Origin: Jeotgalibacillus soli
GTDB taxonomy: Bacteria > Bacillota > Bacilli > Bacillales > Jeotgalibacillaceae
Reading direction: 5' to 3'
Length of the DNA: 64,000 bases
Assembly (NCBI RefSeq): GCF_000829435.1
Contig: NZ_JXRP01000009.1
Span: 372,001-436,000, forward strand
Position numbers and translations under genes: made by a program. Of this stretch, positions 59,987 to 64,000 are shown in pieces. The first letter of the stretch is position 1, and every line of letters begins with the position of its first letter. The notes under the pieces were generated by a model. That model was given only the letters and a program-made list of their open reading frames with translations. It ran no database searches and was not told the origin of the DNA.

Positions 59987-61517
59987 ATTGGTCAGCAGGC
60001 TCTGTTTGAATAACAGCAAGCGGCTTCATGGCTGGACCTTCAAGGATTTCTCCTTCCACAGTAAAACGAGAGCCGTGACATGGACAGTCCCATGATTTCT
60101 CCGCTTTATTCCAATTTACCGAGCAGCCTAGATGCGTACAGGTGATATCTACAGCACAGATTTTCCCCTTGTCGTCACGATAGGCGCCGATTGTTTGCCC
60201 ATTCCAGCTGACATGTGCACCTTCCCCGCTTGGAAGGTCTTCCAGATTGATGCTGGGCATTTCAAGTTTTCCTTTTACTAAATGCTTCGCCACATCAGCA
60301 TTAATGGAGATGGCCTTTTTAATGGCGGGGTCAGGATGGAAACGGCTAGGATCAAATAGAGATGACTTATGCTCGGATTTTCCAATGATGCGGTTGCTTA
60401 ATATTTGAGCTGCCATGGTGCCTTGAGACATTCCCCATTTTCGATAACCTGTAGCAACTAAAATTCTTGAATGCCGATTGGTGATGGAGCCAATATAAGG
60501 AAGCTTATCAAGTGTTGTATAATCCTGCGCAGACCATTGATAGGTAAAGTCTGCGGCGGCACTTAAATTTTCTTTTGCAAACTCGCGCAGCGCTTCAAAA
60601 TGAAGATGCATGGGCTTTCCTTGCCCCGTTGCATGCTGCTCCCCTCCGACAAGAATGCCTTTTGTTCCATTCATTGTAAAAAAACGAATAGAACGAACCG
60701 GCTGCCCTATTGATATGTACATTCCACCGGTATTATTTCCTTGCCAGGGTCCCGCGATTAAATAAGATCGTTCTGGTTTCATCTTGGCAAAATACAATCC
60801 AAGCCCGTCATAAAACGGAAAGTGGCTGGCTACAATGACATGCTGGCACGTTAATACATGTCCCTTCTCTAACGTCACCTGAATATTTGTTCCCTCGTGA
60901 ATATCGATGGCTTTCGTATTTTCATGAATCTTGCCGCCCATTGCTGTAATCCTGCCCATCATCGCTTTTAAATACTTTACTGGGTGAAACTGGCCTTGAT
61001 TTTCCATTACAAGCGACCCTTCGCTTTGAATCGAAAAAGGGAGTGATTTTTCAATACGATAAGGGATCTTTAATTGTTCGTATGCTTTTATCTCATTCTC
61101 TAGCTGTGGAACCGATGCGTCCGATTCCGCATAAATCCAAGCGTCCTGCGTCTCAAAGTCACAATCCCATTGTTCTTCTTGAATAGTGGTGCGAATCCAA
61201 TCAACGGCCTGTTGGTTATACTCATAAAAATGCCGAGCTCGTTCAGCGCCAAAATGCTGGATTAGCTCGTCATAAATAACACCGTGCTGCGCGGTGATTT
61301 TGGCTGTTGTATGGCCTGTTGTGCCAGAAAGAGTTTGACTTGCATCCACAACGGTGACGCGGACTCCTTGCTTGCATAATATGTAGGCAGCGGTGATGCC
61401 TGTAATCCCGCCTCCGACTATGACAACATCTGTCTCGTGACTTTCTTCCAAAGGAGGATATTCTGGCTCTGAGTCAGCCGATAGCCAATACGATTTTTGT
61501 TCATTTTGATCATTCAT
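59985..61517 (-). CDS. FAD-dependent oxidoreductase with C-terminal Rieske domain
   Basis: A 510-residue two-domain protein. The DAO-type FAD domain (about 28-400) has VVIVGGGITGITAAYIL and the C-terminal dinucleotide-side region VATGYRKWGMSQGT. The Rieske domain (about 425-505) binds 2Fe-2S through CTHLGC and CPCHGS. B. subtilis YhfW has the same architecture. Substrate and partner are unknown. ATG at 61517 follows TTGGAGG. Confidence 0.92.
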   Translation of the reverse strand: MNDQNEQKSYWLSADSEPEYPPLEESHETDVVIVGGGITGITAAYILCKQGVRVTVVDASQTLSGTTGHTTAKITAQHGVIYDELIQHFGAERARHFYEYNQQAVDWIRTTIQEEQWDCDFETQDAWIYAESDASVPQLENEIKAYEQLKIPYRIEKSLPFSIQSEGSLVMENQGQFHPVKYLKAMMGRITAMGGKIHENTKAIDIHEGTNIQVTLEKGHVLTCQHVIVASHFPFYDGLGLYFAKMKPERSYLIAGPWQGNNTGGMYISIGQPVRSIRFFTMNGTKGILVGGEQHATGQGKPMHLHFEALREFAKENLSAAADFTYQWSAQDYTTLDKLPYIGSITNRHSRILVATGYRKWGMSQGTMAAQILSNRIIGKSEHKSSLFDPSRFHPDPAIKKAISINADVAKHLVKGKLEMPSINLEDLPSGEGAHVSWNGQTIGAYRDDKGKICAVDITCTHLGCSVNWNKAEKSWDCPCHGSRFTVEGEILEGPAMKPLAVIQTEPADQ

Positions 61518-61584
61518 TTCGTTGCCTCCAATTTTCTTAATTCGGGATTTCCTTAGTATGGAGAAAAAGGGAGGACATTATGAA

Positions 61585-62586
61585 TCAAATATTCATCAGT
61601 TTTACAGCGCCGAACATTATAATCGAAAGAAAGATAGATACGGCAATCGCGAGTAAAAATGGCTTCCACGCCCGCTTTCGCAAATCAGCCAGGCTTATAT
61701 TTAAACCGAGACCGACCATAGCCATTGTTAAAATAAAGCTAGAAAAAGCCGTGATGCTGTCAAGGACAGCTGCAGGAACAAAAATGACCTCGTCTATTAC
61801 ATAGCTCCCAATTAAACTCATACCAATAAATCCAAGCAAAAACCAAGGGAAAGAGATGTTTGAATCAGCATTACTTGAGTGTTTGTTTTTCATCCATAAG
61901 ATAAAAATAAAACTCAGCGGGATTAACAATAATACCCGGCCCAGTTTTGCAAGAAGAGCGAGTGCCAATGCTTCATCACCTGCAGCAGCACCGGCAAGAA
62001 CAACATTCGCAAGCTCGTGTAAGCTGAGTCCAGTCCATACACTGTATTGTGAATCGGTGAGTGGCATGATCGGCTGAATAATCGTATAAATGACCGCAAA
62101 AACAGTCCCGATCAATGCGATAATAGCAACGCTGAGCGCGGTGTCTTCATCCTTTGCTTTCACAATAGGTGCAATCGCTGCGATCGCTGCAGCACCGCAC
62201 ACGCCGATGCCTACTCCTGTCAATAATGAAATGGATGGATCAGCTTTCCACCATTTACCTAGAAAAATCATTAATACGATTGATAAAACGATACTAAGCA
62301 CACCAAAAACTAATAGTGAAAGGCCGTCTTCGAATACGGTATCCATGCTTAATCGAAGGCCATATAACACGATCGCCAGGCGCAGTAATGTTTTCGTTGA
62401 AAATTCGATTCCTCTTCTCCATTTTTCAGGATAGTCAAAAATCTGACGAAAAAGAATGGCGATAAAAATTGCACACGCCATCGGCCCTAAAAAATTTACT
62501 CCTGGAATTAATGCTGCTCCATAGCCTAAAAATGCTATAAAGGCAGTAAATAAAACACCTAACCACCAATCTGATGTTCGGTTCAT
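61585..62586 (-). CDS. YeiH family (UPF0324) membrane protein
   Basis: A 333-residue polytopic protein with about ten helices. Family signatures are FLGPMACAIFIAILF, GIGVCGAAAIAAIAP and the late AMVGLGLNISLADLRKRAWK. YeiH proteins are annotated as putative sulfate exporters, a role supported only weakly. ATG at 62586 follows ATAGGAGAAC. It lies next to an oppositely oriented M20 amidohydrolase; no LysR regulator is present, unlike in some genomes. Confidence 0.9.
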   Translation of the reverse strand: MNRTSDWWLGVLFTAFIAFLGYGAALIPGVNFLGPMACAIFIAILFRQIFDYPEKWRRGIEFSTKTLLRLAIVLYGLRLSMDTVFEDGLSLLVFGVLSIVLSIVLMIFLGKWWKADPSISLLTGVGIGVCGAAAIAAIAPIVKAKDEDTALSVAIIALIGTVFAVIYTIIQPIMPLTDSQYSVWTGLSLHELANVVLAGAAAGDEALALALLAKLGRVLLLIPLSFIFILWMKNKHSSNADSNISFPWFLLGFIGMSLIGSYVIDEVIFVPAAVLDSITAFSSFILTMAMVGLGLNISLADLRKRAWKPFLLAIAVSIFLSIIMFGAVKLMNI

Positions 62587-62823
62587 TCTACGTTCTCCTA
62601 TCTGCCGGTCATTCTTTTAGCATACCGAACATACGAGAGAATAAAAATGTTTTTGTCTTATAAAATAAATGGAACAAAAAATGATTAAAAACATAGAATA
62701 GTGCCTATTATCGAAATATGAATGATAAAATAAACAGACATTCTTCAAGGAGATTTTCAACTTACTTGAAGAGTAGTGAACGCATACATAAGCACTTTAG
62801 ATGAGAAAGGGATATGTGATCGT

Positions 62824-63987
62824 ATGAAAAAGATTAACGATTGGGTAAAGAAAAATAATCAGCTTCTGTTGGATACCTATGCGTCGCTTCATGAGCTGGC
62901 AGAGGTTAGCTGGAAAGAAGAAAATACTAGAAACTTTCTATGCAGTCAGTTGGACAAAATCGGGGTTTCCTATGAGACATTTGAGGGTCATTATGGCATT
63001 GTGGTAACGTGGAAGGGGGTTTCTGAAGCTGGTCCGACCATTGCTTTGCGTACTGACATGGATGCGTTATGGCAAAATGTGAATGGTGAGTGGAAAGCTA
63101 ATCACTCCTGTGGACATGATGCACATATGACCATTGCACTTAATACAATTCGATGCTTGAAAGAGATTAATTTTCAGCCGGAGAATGGCTGCTTCAAAGT
63201 GATTTTTCAGCCTGCTGAAGAATCTGGAAATGGTGCAAAAGCACTTATTAAAAATGGGGTAATCGAGGACATTGATTATTTGCTCGGAATCCATGTCCGT
63301 CCCATAAATGAGCTGAGATTTAATGAAGTATCGCCGGCCATTTATCATGGAGCTGCTGCGATGTTAAAAGGAACAATCAAAGGGCTGCAGGCGCATGGAG
63401 CAAGGCCTAACCAAGGGATTAATGTGGTGGACTCTCTTGGTGCGATTATTGCAGCAGTCAATGCCGTCAAAGTAGATCCTACCGTACCAAGCTCAGCGAA
63501 GGTCACACAAGTAAGAGCTGGAGGAGATAGCATCAATATTATACCGGATGAAGCCGAATTCAGTATTGATATGAGGGCTCAGACCAATGAAGCGATGGAT
63601 TGGCTGGTTGAGCGAGTGATAAAAGCTGTTCAATCTGGAGGTGAGGCAAATGGAGCGACTGTACATATAAATATTGGTGCACAAATGGCAGCGGCAAAGC
63701 CCAATCGGTTGATGGAAACCATTGTTGGAAGCGCAATAAAAGACGTTTTAGGAGAAAAATCACTCGCAGCATCACCCGTTACTCCGGGAGGAGAGGATTT
63801 TCATTTTTATCCAAAGGAAAAACCAAATCTTCAAGCAACGATGATCGGGCTGGGAACAGATTTGGAGCCAGGGCTTCATCATCCTAATATGAAATTTAAT
63901 CTTCAAGCGATAGGGAATGGAGTAGCTGTTGTCACGGCTTCTATTATTAAATTGTTTGAAAAAGCGGGTAAGCAGGGAAAGGCTTAA
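62824..63987 (+). CDS. M20 family amidohydrolase/aminoacylase
   Basis: A 387-residue metallopeptidase of the M20D group. Active-site motifs are ALRTDMDALWQ, NHSCGHDAHM (with the metal Cys and His), FQPAEESGNGA and the C-terminal TPGGEDFHFYP. The dimerisation domain spans about 175-290. Members deacylate N-acyl amino acids or cleave aminoacyl dipeptides. ATG 62824 follows AAAGGG at long spacing (12 bases); a GTG at 62776 is in frame but has no site. The gene ends 13 bases before the window end. Confidence 0.9.
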   Translation: MKKINDWVKKNNQLLLDTYASLHELAEVSWKEENTRNFLCSQLDKIGVSYETFEGHYGIVVTWKGVSEAGPTIALRTDMDALWQNVNGEWKANHSCGHDAHMTIALNTIRCLKEINFQPENGCFKVIFQPAEESGNGAKALIKNGVIEDIDYLLGIHVRPINELRFNEVSPAIYHGAAAMLKGTIKGLQAHGARPNQGINVVDSLGAIIAAVNAVKVDPTVPSSAKVTQVRAGGDSINIIPDEAEFSIDMRAQTNEAMDWLVERVIKAVQSGGEANGATVHINIGAQMAAAKPNRLMETIVGSAIKDVLGEKSLAASPVTPGGEDFHFYPKEKPNLQATMIGLGTDLEPGLHHPNMKFNLQAIGNGVAVVTASIIKLFEKAGKQGKA

Positions 63988-64000
63988 TACCATTACTATG

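Overview
The window is chromosomal DNA from a low- to mid-GC Gram-positive rod of the Bacillaceae. The evidence is the argCJBD-carAB-argF operon in Bacillus subtilis order, an rbsRKDACB operon, sigma-B type promoters (GTTT ... GGGTAT), S-box and T-box leaders, AGGAGG-type ribosome binding sites, and many B. subtilis-like small proteins (YwbE, YuzF, YflT-like). I cannot fix the genus from sequence alone. No rRNA, tRNA, CRISPR array, prophage or complete insertion sequence is visible.

Layout. 1-4.7 kb: end of a cell-wall amino-sugar locus (NamZ-type muramidase, MurR/RpiR regulator), then a minus-strand Gfo/Idh/MocA oxidoreductase and ThuA pair and two small membrane or exported proteins. 4.8-6.6 kb: a HAD phosphatase and an aldo/keto reductase. 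6.6-12.6 kb: the complete ribose operon rbsRKDACB behind a strong promoter with two perfect 18-bp palindromes that also fit the cre consensus; a near-identical third palindrome lies inside rbsK. 12.6-14.4 kb: a sigma-B-type stress protein and a hypothetical gene preceded by five degenerate 21-bp tandem repeats. 14.4-23.9 kb: the arginine operon on the minus strand behind a promoter overlapped by an ARG-box-like site. 24.2-28.4 kb: an RND exporter (SwrC-like) divergent from its probable TetR regulator.

28.5-34 kb is a looser accessory stretch: an orphan BceR-like response regulator with a non-canonical receiver, an EamA transporter, a GNAT acetyltransferase, a membrane protein whose start region carries a 36-bp tandem duplication with G runs, and a decayed MFS transporter. 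34-45.2 kb: T-box-controlled argS, an MsrA-MsrB fusion, an aldo/keto reductase, an SGNH hydrolase, an SRPBCC protein, an RlmI-like methyltransferase, a HEAT-repeat DNA alkylation repair protein, an XPD/DinG-like helicase and YwbE. 45.2-48.8 kb: a repeat element interrupted by a 172-bp MITE-like insertion with an 8-bp target duplication, a frameshifted histidine kinase, manganese catalase and YuzF. 49-53.5 kb: a DUF485/sodium:solute symporter pair, small stress proteins and an M20 dipeptidase. 54.2-56.5 kb: a SAM-I riboswitch controlling an SfnG-like flavin monooxygenase and an ATP-grasp ligase. 56.8-64 kb: a frameshifted chemotaxis receptor, a 35-residue membrane protein, proC, a FAD/Rieske oxidoreductase, a YeiH-family protein and an M20 amidohydrolase.

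The most promising under-described unit is the S-box-controlled monooxygenase plus ATP-grasp pair, which looks like an organosulfur scavenging route with an unassigned ligation step. Three copies of a Bacillaceae-type intergenic element with TGTTGATT/AATCAACA ends, the MITE inside one of them, and three single-lesion pseudogenes point to recent genome decay and element activity.
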